From contig NZ_JAIWZC010000001.1 in the NCBI RefSeq assembly GCF_020297485.1, positions 3,348,001 to 3,412,000 of the forward strand: a DNA stretch of 64,000 nucleotides. The letters run 5' to 3'. This DNA is from Enterocloster clostridioformis (lineage in GTDB: Bacteria > Bacillota > Clostridia > Lachnospirales > Lachnospiraceae). The notes below the pieces were generated by a model that was not told the origin of the DNA, made no database searches, and worked only from the letters and a program-made list of their open reading frames with translations. The first letter of the stretch is position 1; each line of letters begins with the position of its first letter. The position numbers were made by a program, and so were the translations under genes. Below, one piece after another: positions 9,520 through 17,767 of the stretch.

Positions 9520-10272
9520 TTATTTATCCTGCTCCTGTCCTTCCTTCATATCTTTCAGCATACCTGCTATAACGTCCCTTGTATATGCCCCGGGAAACTT
9601 ACGTTCTTCAGCCGGGAGCTCCTTAATATAGATAGGTGTTCCATAGCGTATGCACACATGGCTGGGCTTTACGAAGGGCAGGTGCTGTTCAAATATCTCC
9701 GCCGTACCTGTGATGGCCACCGGTATGACAGGGCATCCGCTTTTCTGCGCAATCTTCAGGCTTCCCTCATGGAAAGGCAGAAGCCCGGTCAGCTCCTGAT
9801 TCTCATTACGGGTACCCTCCGGAAATATCCATATGGATACGCCGGATTTTACCTTCTCGATGCCCTCCAGGATGGTCTTCAGTCCCTCTTTTATGTCCAC
9901 GCGGTCCAAAAACAGACAATTGACCCTCTGCATCCAGGTGCGCAGAAGGGGGATCTTTAACATCTCCTTCTTAGCCACGAACCCGGTCAGCCCCGGAACC
10001 GTCACATAGCCTACCAGTATGTCAAAATAGCTCCTGTGGTTCCCCACATAGAGGACAGCCCTGTCTGACGGTATGTTCTCCAGCCCCTGCACCTCGTATG
10101 TAACGCCTGCCAGCTTCAATATAAAGCGGAACACCCCCTGAATCTTGCTGAGACTTTTTTCCTGGACTCCCACAGGATCCTTTTTGGCCCTGAGTCTGAG
10201 CATGGTCAGTACCGGCACGGAAAAAATCAGGTACAGTACGACCGTCATGGCCACCAATATGATACGTATCAT
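9520..10272 (-). CDS. plsC: 1-acyl-sn-glycerol-3-phosphate acyltransferase
   Basis: This enzyme acylates lysophosphatidic acid to phosphatidic acid at the inner membrane face. An N-terminal membrane segment (IRIILVAMTVVLYLIFSVPV) is followed by the acyltransferase motif NHRSYFDI (NHx4D) and the glycerophosphate-binding FPEGTRNEN, with a later VIPVAITG block; all are characteristic of PlsC. The frame is open further upstream to 10326, but the ATG at 10272 has an AAGGAGAA ribosome site and gives a normal 250-aa protein beginning MIRIILVAM. It lies 2 bp before pheA, a pairing with no obvious metabolic logic. Confidence 0.93.
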   Translation of the reverse strand: MIRIILVAMTVVLYLIFSVPVLTMLRLRAKKDPVGVQEKSLSKIQGVFRFILKLAGVTYEVQGLENIPSDRAVLYVGNHRSYFDILVGYVTVPGLTGFVAKKEMLKIPLLRTWMQRVNCLFLDRVDIKEGLKTILEGIEKVKSGVSIWIFPEGTRNENQELTGLLPFHEGSLKIAQKSGCPVIPVAITGTAEIFEQHLPFVKPSHVCIRYGTPIYIKELPAEERKFPGAYTRDVIAGMLKDMKEGQEQDK

Positions 10273-10377
10273 TGTCTTCTCCTTTATATATCCATATTTA
10301 TATGTCAAGAAATGTTTATTTTTCATTATATCAAAAAGGACGGCTTAAATACAATACCCCGCAACCAGGTTTGTCAT

Positions 10378-10881
10378 TTAATCGCCGCCCTTGGGCTTTG
10401 TGAGATATTCAAACAGGAGACCCGTCATAAACCAGAGTGGTGCGAACTTGAGCCGTATGACCCCGCCCACATTGTCGGGCCACAGGGAGTAGTTCCATGG
10501 GCAGATTCCCATGCTGGTCAGCCATATGCCGGTTATATACTCCGCAATAAAAATCAGCACCATATAAACCAGTCCGTGGCGTATGGCCCGCCCGGCACGG
10601 CTGAGCCTGTCCTGCCCCGCGTCCTCCAGTCCCGGAAGCCCGGTAAGCCAGCTGTCGATAAACCGGCTTATGGGAAACAGGAGCGCCCCCATGCCGTAGA
10701 TGGGAAACATAATAAGGGAGGTGCGGCCTATCAGCCGCCAGTCCCCGGCCATAATGGAGTCCACAGAGGTAAACATGACCTCCAGGCACCATCCTGCGAT
10801 TCCGCATCTGCAAAAGTTAAGGAATAATTCATATATTTTATTTTCGTGGTCGATTTGTCCTGTCTGCGCTCTCATAGCCAT
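10378..10881 (-). CDS. Small membrane protein, putative ABC-transporter type IV (CmpB-like)
   Basis: A 167-residue protein with about four membrane segments. The C-terminal stretch with WNYSLWPDNVGGVIRLKFAP and WFMTGLLFEYL matches the conserved end of the CmpB-like 'putative ABC-transporter type IV' family, whose members are poorly characterised. The region begins with FCRCGIAGWCLEVMF, another family-like N-terminal feature. It precedes plsC on the same strand with a gap of about 100 bp. No ATPase partner lies nearby, so a transport role is not supported by context. Function unknown. Confidence 0.7.
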   Translation of the reverse strand: MAMRAQTGQIDHENKIYELFLNFCRCGIAGWCLEVMFTSVDSIMAGDWRLIGRTSLIMFPIYGMGALLFPISRFIDSWLTGLPGLEDAGQDRLSRAGRAIRHGLVYMVLIFIAEYITGIWLTSMGICPWNYSLWPDNVGGVIRLKFAPLWFMTGLLFEYLTKPKGGD

Positions 10882-10984
10882 TAGTATGAGCCTGAGCGGC
10901 TGCCTTCTATTCGCGGACAGCTGCTTTTCCAGAACTTTCCGTGTTCCCCGGGCAGGGTTTCCCGGAGCTGCCGGGCTGCGGAGG

Positions 10985-12517
10985 CTACAATAGCGGGGAC
11001 AGGAGCCGGCTGGACTGTTCCTTTATGCGCATCCACAAGTTTCTGTCCCCATACTCTTCCCTGGTGATTTCCCGGCAGTGGGGCAGGTCATTCATAAACG
11101 CCTCTTCCAGCTGGCCTGTGACTTCCTCGTCATAAATGGTGGCATTGACCTCAAAATTCAGTTCAAAGCTTCGTATATCCATGTTAGCTGTTCCATAGCA
11201 GCTCACCCTTCCGTCTACCATGATGCCCTTGGAGTGGAGGAAGCCGTTTTCATACACATAAACCCTGGCCCCATAATCCAGAAGCTCCCCTGCATAGGAG
11301 CAGGTGGCCCAGTACACAAAGGGGTGGTCCGGCTTGCAGGGAATCATCAGCCGCACATCCACACCTGAAAGGGCCGCAATCTTAAGACTGGAAAATATGG
11401 CGTCATCCGGTATGAAATAAGGGGTCTGTATATAGATATGGTGCTTTGCCTTGTGAAACAGCTCCAGGTAGTTATTCCGTATATGGGGCTCCCTGGTATC
11501 CGGTCCGCTGGTGATAATCTGCATGCAGACCATCTCGCTTACATGCTCCGGGTCCGGCCAGACAGCATGGATCTGGCCGTTCAGCCACCGCCTGGCATAC
11601 TCTGCTTCCTCCCCAAAGTACCGGATTTCCTTAAACAGGTTCTCCCCTGTCACGTAGTTCCAGTCCAGCGCAAAGCGAATCTGAAGACTGATGGCTGCCT
11701 CCCCCTTTATTTCCAGGTGGGTATCACGCCAGTAGCCAAACTTAGGATCACGGGATATATATTCCCGGCCTATATTGAAGCCTCCCACAAAACCCGTGGC
11801 GCCGTCCACCACCACGATTTTACGGTGGTTGCGGTAATTCACCCTCAGATTCAGCCATCCCAAAAAGGGAGGGAAGAATACCCCTACCTTAATCCCGGCG
11901 CGGCGCATCTGGTCCCAACGCTTCTTCGGCATGAAGCGGCCTCCCATGCCGTCGCACAGGATTCTCACTTCCACACCTTCCCTTACCTTATCCAGAAGAA
12001 TGGGGACAATGGAGTCAAACAGTTCATCGTTCTTGATGATATAGTACTGGATGTGGATAAACCGGCGGGCCTGGCGCAGGGCGTTTCTCAGGGCTTCAAA
12101 TTTTGCCTGTCCGTCTGTGTATATCTGTACCTGGTTGTTCACGGTGAGCACGGATCCCGATGTTTCCAGATTATAGATAATCAGGCTCTTAAAATCCCTG
12201 GACATGGGGTCCATCATTTCCTCCGGCATGTCGTCGGAGCGGATGATATCCTCCTGGCTTTTGACCGGCAGGTTCAGCCTGTCGCTGACTTCCTTCACCC
12301 GGAACATCCTGCTCTTTTTCATATCCTGGCCAAAGAGCAGGTAAAAGACGATTCCGAACACCGGGATGAAATACAGGGCCAGAAGCCAGGTCCATACACT
12401 TCTTGGGTCCCTGCGCTGAAAAAATATGATAATAATAGAAAATGCCAGGTTGATATACAGCAGATGGTCCAGCAGCCATCCCCATACCGTCAATACCGTA
12501 CTCCAGATTATTTCCAT
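10985..12517 (-). CDS. cls: Cardiolipin synthase
   Basis: The enzyme condenses two phosphatidylglycerol molecules into cardiolipin and glycerol at the membrane. Two N-terminal membrane helices (about residues 5-25 and 38-62) precede two phospholipase-D motifs: HRKIVVVDGATGFVGGFN in the middle and HSKGIMVDGRVSCYGTAN near the C-terminus, both with intact His, Lys and Asp. Length 510 aa is typical of Firmicutes Cls. It follows the last prepilin gene of the pilus locus by 15 bp, so read-through from that unit is likely, although a functional link is not implied. Confidence 0.95.
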   Translation of the reverse strand: MEIIWSTVLTVWGWLLDHLLYINLAFSIIIIFFQRRDPRSVWTWLLALYFIPVFGIVFYLLFGQDMKKSRMFRVKEVSDRLNLPVKSQEDIIRSDDMPEEMMDPMSRDFKSLIIYNLETSGSVLTVNNQVQIYTDGQAKFEALRNALRQARRFIHIQYYIIKNDELFDSIVPILLDKVREGVEVRILCDGMGGRFMPKKRWDQMRRAGIKVGVFFPPFLGWLNLRVNYRNHRKIVVVDGATGFVGGFNIGREYISRDPKFGYWRDTHLEIKGEAAISLQIRFALDWNYVTGENLFKEIRYFGEEAEYARRWLNGQIHAVWPDPEHVSEMVCMQIITSGPDTREPHIRNNYLELFHKAKHHIYIQTPYFIPDDAIFSSLKIAALSGVDVRLMIPCKPDHPFVYWATCSYAGELLDYGARVYVYENGFLHSKGIMVDGRVSCYGTANMDIRSFELNFEVNATIYDEEVTGQLEEAFMNDLPHCREITREEYGDRNLWMRIKEQSSRLLSPLL

Positions 12518-12532
12518 TCTACAGCCTCTCTC

Positions 12533-12955
12533 CTAGTTTTCCGCTTCCGTTATATTTCCTTCCTCGTCAATGTTCAGTTTCACAGTGCCGTACCGGTTTC
12601 CATATTCCAGATAGCTCAGACGTCCTGTGCCCAGGTCCACCTTCACGGAGACAATTCTGGCCTCCTTCTGTCCTCCGGAAATATAATCCTTTAACGGACT
12701 GTCGGGATTGCTGAGATCCAGACTCATAAGCCTGAGTAGCTTTGGGGCTGCCAGCGTCCCCCTTTCCCTCTCGTCATTCAGGTAACGCTGGACCGCATCC
12801 ACACAAATCTGGGCCTCTGTTTTTGCCGCTGCCTCATGGGCAGCGTTAATAAAGCTCATCATATTAGGCACCGCGATACACAGCAGTATGGACAGGATTG
12901 CGACCACCGCAATCAGTTCCACCAGGGTAAACGCGGAATTTTTCTTTTTCTTCAT
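12533..12955 (-). CDS. Type IV prepilin-like protein (pseudopilin), Ala at cleavage site
   Basis: A short basic leader MKKKKNSA is followed by FTLVELIAVVAILSILLCIAV, the hydrophobic N-terminal helix of type IV pilins, with Glu5 present. The residue before the predicted cleavage site is Ala rather than the near-universal Gly. The remainder (about 110 aa) is a small globular domain. The frame extends upstream to 13054, but the ATG at 12955 has AGGAAAAAGGA in front and gives a normal short leader; 12970 is an alternative. It is the last pilin of the minus-strand set and precedes cls. Because of the Ala, processing by the locus PilD may be inefficient or this may be a non-assembled pseudopilin. 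Confidence 0.82.
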   Translation of the reverse strand: MKKKKNSAFTLVELIAVVAILSILLCIAVPNMMSFINAAHEAAAKTEAQICVDAVQRYLNDERERGTLAAPKLLRLMSLDLSNPDSPLKDYISGGQKEARIVSVKVDLGTGRLSYLEYGNRYGTVKLNIDEEGNITEAEN

Positions 12956-13025
12956 GTCCTTTTTCCTCATTTTCCATTTCCCGCCGTAAGCCGCCGATAA
13001 TGGCTCATTGTACCACATGCGGGGC

Positions 13026-13382
13026 TTAATTTCCAGACTCAATCTTGCCCTCACCGGTATCGCCGTAATAATAAGCCTTATACGTCCTTCCGTTTATCTG
13101 GCCTTCCCAGTAGGCACTGTTACTATCTTTGTCAAAATGGTACTCCTCTTTCTCAGAGTTCTTTAAGACACCCGCATCTAACATGTCCTGCTGCGCCTTT
13201 CCCAGGGTATAATTCGACCTGGCATTGGTTATGGCTACCTGTTCCGCTGATTTGTCCTGGATTCCCCGGTAGGAGGGCACTGCTATTGCCACCAGTATTC
13301 CCAGTATGGCAATGACACAGATTAGTTCCACCAGCGTAAATCCTTCCGTTCTCTTTTTTCCCTTTTTCATATGTATGCTCAT
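13026..13382 (-). CDS. Type IV prepilin, candidate major pilin
   Basis: The 118-residue protein has a classic class III leader ending in EG, then FTLVELICVIAILGILVAIAVP with Glu5, and a short hydrophilic domain. It directly follows the PilB ATPase gene. Its size, standard cleavage site and first position after pilB make it the best candidate for the main pilus subunit of the locus; this is inference from arrangement. The ATG at 13382 is preferred because the GAGGAG ribosome site is 8 bases away, whereas an ATG at 13388 would be only 2 bases away. Confidence 0.88.
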   Translation of the reverse strand: MSIHMKKGKKRTEGFTLVELICVIAILGILVAIAVPSYRGIQDKSAEQVAITNARSNYTLGKAQQDMLDAGVLKNSEKEEYHFDKDSNSAYWEGQINGRTYKAYYYGDTGEGKIESGN

Positions 13383-13421
13383 TATCATGACTCCTCTTTT
13401 CTTTTGTACGATTGGGGCCCC

Positions 13422-15128
13422 CTACTGGACGGAATACAGCATTTTCTCAACCTCCTCCATATCGGTCTGTCCGCCCGCAGCCATCCTCAGGACATGATCC
13501 CTGAGAGGCATGGAGCCTTTCTGCTCCTGGTATTCACGGATGGATGAAAGCGGCTCCTTATCAAGTATCATGGCCCTGATCTGTTCATCCACATCCATTA
13601 TCTCATAGACCGCTGTCCTTCTGGTATACCCTGTACCGCCGCAAAGAGGACAGCCCGCAGCTCTCCACAGTCTGTCCGGAATATGTTTCTTCCGCTCCGC
13701 GAATATCCTGCGCTCCCGCTCATCCGGAACGTAGGGTTGGCGGCAGCTGGGACAGAGCAGCTTTACCAGCCTCTGGGCCACGATGCCGGACAGGGAAGCC
13801 GCTGCCATATAAGGAGGGACTCCCATGTTGCGAAGTCTGTGGATTGTGGAAGCGCAGTCATTGGTGTGAAGGGTGGACAGAACCAGATGCCCTGTAATAG
13901 CTGCCCTTACTCCGATGTCCACTGTCTCCTCATCCCTCATTTCACCTACCATGATCACGTCCGGGTCCTGCCTTAGGATGGAGCGCAGGGCAGACGCAAA
14001 TGTAAGGCCGGCTTTGGAATTTACCTGGACCTGGGTAATTCCCTCCATGACCTTCTCTGCCGGGTCCTCCACCGTGACTATGTTGATTTTCTTTTTCACC
14101 ATTCGGTTTAAGGCAGCGTACAGGGTTGTTGTTTTTCCGCTTCCCGTGGGACCTGTCACCAGGACCATACCGTGAGGCGCCTTAAGGATATGTTCAAATG
14201 CGGTTCTCTGTTCTTCCTCCATACCCAGGCGCCTTATATCCATCAGTGAGTTGTCCCTGTCATTTCCCAAAAGCCTGAGAACTGCCTTTTCACCATAGAT
14301 AGAGGGCAGAGTGGAGATTCTCAGGTCCGTGGACACCTCACCCCGCTCATAGTGGTATTTTCCATCCTGCGGAAGACGTTTTTCCGCAATGTCCATGCCG
14401 GCCATCAGCTTAAGCCTGGTTATCATGGGACGGTGGAATTCCATTTTAAGTGTAGTATGGACCATCAGGTCTCCGTTGATTCTGATGCGGATGACCAGAT
14501 CGTTCTTTCCCGGCTCCACATGAATGTCGCTGGCATTTTTATGAAAGGCTTCCTCGATGACCGCATTGACCATGCGCACCACGGGAGCGCTTTCCACCCG
14601 CTCCATGAAGGACAGTTCAGAAACAGAGCCTCCCGGCGCTGCGCCAGGTTCCGTCATTGAAACATATGCATTCTCCCCGTATACATGCTCCGGCGCATTG
14701 CCATAGGCTTTTCTAAGCGCCTGCTTCAGCTCCTTCTCCTGCGCCAGCACTGCCCTTACCTCCATGCCGGACAGGGTTTCCAACTCTGCCAGCACATCGG
14801 GAGACACCGGATAGGCTGCTGCCACCATAAGACATTCCTCTTCAAATCTCATGGGAAGAATCCGGTTCCTCACGGCAAAGGACGGCTCAATCACGGCGGC
14901 TGCCTTGCGGTCAGCCCTGAGAGGGCCGAAAGGCGCCACCTCCATATGGTCCCTGGCAGCCGCGCAGGACAGAAGATCTGCCTCTGTAACATAACCGAAC
15001 TCTGTCAGTATTTCCTCAATGGAGCTGTCCGGCCTTCCCTCCTTAAGACGCATGGCGCGGTCCAGTTGTCCCCGGGTCAGATATCCCCTGTCAATCAGCA
15101 TGTTTTCTATGGGTATTTTATCTGGCAC
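13422..15128 (-). CDS. pilB: Type IV pilus / type II secretion assembly ATPase PilB (GspE)
   Basis: PilB powers pilus extension by driving the platform protein from the cytoplasm. An N-terminal GspE_N domain (about residues 1-150) is followed by the secretion ATPase core with Walker A GPTGSGKTTT, the Asp and His boxes (VTVEDPAE, LSTLHTND) and a zinc-binding tetracysteine CPSCRQPY...CPLCGGTGY characteristic of PilB/GspE rather than PilT. Length 568 aa is typical. Translation starts at GTG with a GGAGAGGAG site. The gene is transcribed away from pilD, from a shared 72-bp intergenic region. Confidence 0.95.
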   Translation of the reverse strand: MPDKIPIENMLIDRGYLTRGQLDRAMRLKEGRPDSSIEEILTEFGYVTEADLLSCAAARDHMEVAPFGPLRADRKAAAVIEPSFAVRNRILPMRFEEECLMVAAAYPVSPDVLAELETLSGMEVRAVLAQEKELKQALRKAYGNAPEHVYGENAYVSMTEPGAAPGGSVSELSFMERVESAPVVRMVNAVIEEAFHKNASDIHVEPGKNDLVIRIRINGDLMVHTTLKMEFHRPMITRLKLMAGMDIAEKRLPQDGKYHYERGEVSTDLRISTLPSIYGEKAVLRLLGNDRDNSLMDIRRLGMEEEQRTAFEHILKAPHGMVLVTGPTGSGKTTTLYAALNRMVKKKINIVTVEDPAEKVMEGITQVQVNSKAGLTFASALRSILRQDPDVIMVGEMRDEETVDIGVRAAITGHLVLSTLHTNDCASTIHRLRNMGVPPYMAAASLSGIVAQRLVKLLCPSCRQPYVPDERERRIFAERKKHIPDRLWRAAGCPLCGGTGYTRRTAVYEIMDVDEQIRAMILDKEPLSSIREYQEQKGSMPLRDHVLRMAAGGQTDMEEVEKMLYSVQ

Positions 15129-15200
15129 TGTTGTCTCCTCTCCCTTCCATATGGTATACTTTCGCCAGACAGCAGATTATTATGAAAGCGAGGTAATACC

Positions 15201-15956
15201 ATGGTTTTTATCTATTTAGTATTTTACGGACTGTTCGGCGCAGTGACAGGCAGTTTTCTGAATGTCTGTATCCTGCGCATACCTGAAAACCAAAATTTCG
15301 TAACCGGGCGTTCCCACTGTTCTGCCTGCGGCCATGTGCTGGCTTTTTACGATATGGTTCCCGTTCTGTCCTGGTTATTCCTAAAGGGCCGGTGCCGGTA
15401 TTGCAGGGCCCCTGTTTCCATACAATATCCGGCTGTGGAGCTTCTCACCGCATCTGCCTTCATCCTGTGCCTCCTGTCAAAAGGGCCAGGTATGGGTTCA
15501 GCCATTATGTGCATGTTTTCCGGTATTCTCATTACAGCCGCGTTTATAGACGCACGGCATATGTATATACCTGACGGCATCCATGTCCTGATTTTGCTGC
15601 TGTCCTGTATCTCACTGGCAGCCGGATCCGCTCCCTCCCTTATGAACCGGCTGGGCGGCTCCCTTCTCACAGGCGGTTTCCTGGCTCTTGTGAATCTGCT
15701 TAGCCGCGGCGGCGTTGGCTGGGGTGACGTAAAGCTCTTTGCTGCCAGCGGTCTGCTGATAGGCGCCGCTCCTGCCATGACAGCCCTTCTGATGGGCTAT
15801 GTCACAGCGGGACTCTGGTATGCTGTTCCCCTTTTGCGGGGAAGAGTTGGCCGAAAGACACAGATACCCATGGCACCGTTTTTTGCAGTGTCCCTGATGA
15901 TATGCGGCCTTTGGTTCCGCCAGCTGCTCCTGTGGTATCTGGGCTTTTTCCGTTAA
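15201..15956 (+). CDS. pilD: Prepilin leader peptidase / N-methyltransferase (A24 family)
   Basis: This membrane aspartyl protease removes prepilin leaders and methylates the new N-terminus. The cytoplasmic methyltransferase zinc site is visible as two CxxC pairs (CSACGH and CRYCRAP). The catalytic aspartates fall in FIDARHMYIPDG and GGVGWGDVKLF. About eight membrane helices and 251 aa fit PilD. An AGG ribosome site precedes ATG 15201. It is the only plus-strand gene in the locus, inserted between pilB (divergent) and the rest of the pilus genes (convergent). Confidence 0.95.
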   Translation: MVFIYLVFYGLFGAVTGSFLNVCILRIPENQNFVTGRSHCSACGHVLAFYDMVPVLSWLFLKGRCRYCRAPVSIQYPAVELLTASAFILCLLSKGPGMGSAIMCMFSGILITAAFIDARHMYIPDGIHVLILLLSCISLAAGSAPSLMNRLGGSLLTGGFLALVNLLSRGGVGWGDVKLFAASGLLIGAAPAMTALLMGYVTAGLWYAVPLLRGRVGRKTQIPMAPFFAVSLMICGLWFRQLLLWYLGFFR

Positions 15957-15980
15957 CGGATGACGCCCTTCTTCTCATGG

Positions 15981-16754
15981 TCAGCTGCCCTCATAATAGC
16001 GGTATACGCCGTTTCCGTTCAGATAAACTTTCACTTCCGGGCCGTCCCCTCCGCTGGACCGGTACGGTTTGCGAATGACCATCACGGATCCGTCCCTGCC
16101 GTCAAATACAATGTCCGCCATCAGGGAAAAGCTGTAACCGCTGCTTACCACCCTGGTATGGACCGTGGCCAGGGATTTAAGGGGTTGCGCTGTCAATGTA
16201 ATGTCAATTGTGGTGGGGCTGTCTGCCGCAGGAGCCTCCGCTGCGTCATCATCTATGACGTCGGAATCCTCTGAAACTCCTTTTCCACGGACCACATATT
16301 CCTTGTTTCCCAGCGCGTGGTACAGATACCGTTCCCAGCGAATTTCTTCCTCTGCGGCCGTGTCCTCCTCTGTAGCCATGTCTTCCTCCAAAGAAGAAGC
16401 TTCTGCCTTAAGTTCTCCGTCCTCTTCTTCCTCAGCCTCCTCCTCGTCCATCATCTCGTCAAATTCTTCCCTTAACCTGTCGCAGTCCTCCTGGAAGCTC
16501 TGCCAGATCAGGTTCATGGCCGGGGACTCCCCACTGCTTACTGCCTCGCAGAATGAACGGTGAATGGTCTTGGAGGAAAGCTGGGCTTCCATATAGCGCC
16601 TGCTGTTCAGGGCAGCTTTCATATTGTACCGGGAAATGGCCATATAACCGCCGGACAGCACAGTCAAAAGCGTCATGAGCAGGACCACATACATAAGGCT
16701 GCTTCCCCGGGTATGTCCATTATACTCTCTTTCTGTTCTTCCCCTGTCCATCAT
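15981..16754 (-). CDS. PilX-like pilus assembly protein with acidic insert
   Basis: The N-terminus RGSSLMYVVLLMTLLTVLSGG, placed after a short polar leader, resembles the PilX N-terminal domain: hydrophobic, but without the FTLxE prepilin motif. The rest is a 210-residue extracytoplasmic domain containing a strongly acidic low-complexity stretch (residues 100-135, runs of Glu and Asp) and a C-terminal beta-rich part. Its start overlaps the stop of the upstream pseudopilin (ATGA), so it depends on translation of that gene, which is broken by an insertion here. In known systems PilX-like proteins are minor tip or priming pilins; that role is inferred. Confidence 0.62.
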   Translation of the reverse strand: MMDRGRTEREYNGHTRGSSLMYVVLLMTLLTVLSGGYMAISRYNMKAALNSRRYMEAQLSSKTIHRSFCEAVSSGESPAMNLIWQSFQEDCDRLREEFDEMMDEEEAEEEEDGELKAEASSLEEDMATEEDTAAEEEIRWERYLYHALGNKEYVVRGKGVSEDSDVIDDDAAEAPAADSPTTIDITLTAQPLKSLATVHTRVVSSGYSFSLMADIVFDGRDGSVMVIRKPYRSSGGDGPEVKVYLNGNGVYRYYEGS

Positions 16755-17421
16755 GTCCTGCCTTCCCCATCCATGGTATAACCATACATGGAACCGATGA
16801 CCGCCTTCTGTTCATATATAACATCCCCGTCCCTCTTCACCTTTATGCTCACCCTGGCCCGGGTATTCTCTGTTCCGCTAAAATCCAGCTCTAATTCCAT
16901 ACCGTCCATCTTTGTCACATCCAGCTCCTCCGCAGAGATACTGGGCCAGTCCTCCACCGGCGGCAGTTCCTCATAATATGACCCGCCCTCCTCCAGATCA
17001 GGAATCTCCTGTCTGTTCCTTACGTAGTAGTATAACTCGATTTTAATAAGTTTACATTATTATCCTGAAAACCAAGGGAAACGTGCGCCCAAAGCACGGA
17101 CACGTAAGCCAAGAAATCAGATTACTACCAATGCTTAAATTGTAAGCTTATTTAAATCGAGTTATAGTAGGATATCACGCCTGTATCCCGGTAGTCGCAG
17201 AAAAACACATAGCCGTACCTCATTTTTTCCTCCATACCACGGTAGGCCTCGCCGCACATTGCCTTTGCCTGGGAAATCCGGTCCAAATCATAATACAGCT
17301 TCATCTGCGGATGGATGAAACCGGAAATAAATACAGCCAGGACAGCAGCAATGGACAGTGCCGCCACTGTCTCAATCAATGTAAATCCGCTGTTGTTCCC
17401 TGTCCCGCTTCCTTTCGCCAT
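16751..17421 (-). pseudogene. Minor pseudopilin gene interrupted by a 136-bp inverted-repeat element
   Basis: The N-terminal half (85 codons, 17421-17167) has a prepilin leader and NSGFTLIETVAALSIAAVLAVF. Reading then enters an inserted element and stops after four foreign codons. The second half resumes at 17026 in the right phase (YVRNRQEIPDLEEGG...) and runs to 16751. Removing bases 17027-17166 (element plus one 4-bp duplication) rejoins ISY to YVR and restores a 176-aa protein, which is strong evidence for recent insertion. The intact form would be a GspI/GspJ-like minor pilin. The downstream fragment, from an internal ATG at 16957, could still be made as 68 aa but would lack a membrane anchor. 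Confidence 0.9.
17031..17166. mobile_element. MITE-like element, 136 bp, imperfect inverted repeats, 4-bp target duplication
   Basis: Left end TATAACTCGATTTTAATAAG and right end (reverse complement) TATAACTCGATTTAAATAAG match at 19 of the first 20 positions and continue to match over about 27 bases. The element is flanked by GTAG at 17027-17030 and again at 17167-17170. Inside are no ORF of useful size and a small hairpin CGTGC/GCACG with loop GCCCAAA. The short length, terminal repeats, lack of coding capacity and target duplication fit a miniature inverted-repeat transposable element moved in trans. No transposase with matching ends is in the window, and the parent family is not identified. 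Confidence 0.85.
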
Positions 17422-17434
17422 ATCCTCCCCGCCT

Positions 17435-17767
17435 TTATCTGTGCCTGTAAAATGTCATATGGTTGCCGGCATCTTCCCCCGATTCGGTGATTTCATATTG
17501 TTCAAATATTTCCCGGACCTGGTTCGTCCCCTCCAGGCTGAACTCTACCGCAATGGTTTCTCCGGTAGGGTCTCCCTCTCCTTGGCCGGCCCGGGCGCTG
17601 AGGATATAATTGGACTGTTCCAGCCTCTGCTCCCTGGACATCTGGCCGGCATTAGCAGCCGTCATCATCAGAAACCCAGTACAGACAACTGCCAGGAGGG
17701 CAGTTGACACCACAACCTCAATCAGAGTGAAACCTCCTCTTGATGACCTGCTATCCGATTTCTTCAT
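17435..17767 (-). CDS. Pseudopilin (prepilin N-terminal methylation domain)
   Basis: A 110-residue protein with a basic leader ending in RGG, then FTLIEVVVSTALLAVVCTGFLMM, a standard prepilin helix with Glu5. The short C-terminal domain resembles GspI/PilV-type minor pilins. Its start lies 17 bp inside the end of the PilO-like gene, with a GGAGG site 12 bases upstream inside that gene, which suggests coupled translation. It precedes the interrupted pseudopilin by 13 bp. Together the minor pilins probably form an initiation complex for pilus assembly, by analogy with other systems. Confidence 0.85.
   Translation of the reverse strand: MKKSDSRSSRGGFTLIEVVVSTALLAVVCTGFLMMTAANAGQMSREQRLEQSNYILSARAGQGEGDPTGETIAVEFSLEGTNQVREIFEQYEITESGEDAGNHMTFYRHR

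Noticed and set aside
17081..17110. GTGCGCCC inside the 136-bp element, resembling the 5' end of group II introns
   Set aside because: The element is far too short, has inverted ends and a target duplication, and no domain V-like hairpin. Treated as a MITE-like element.
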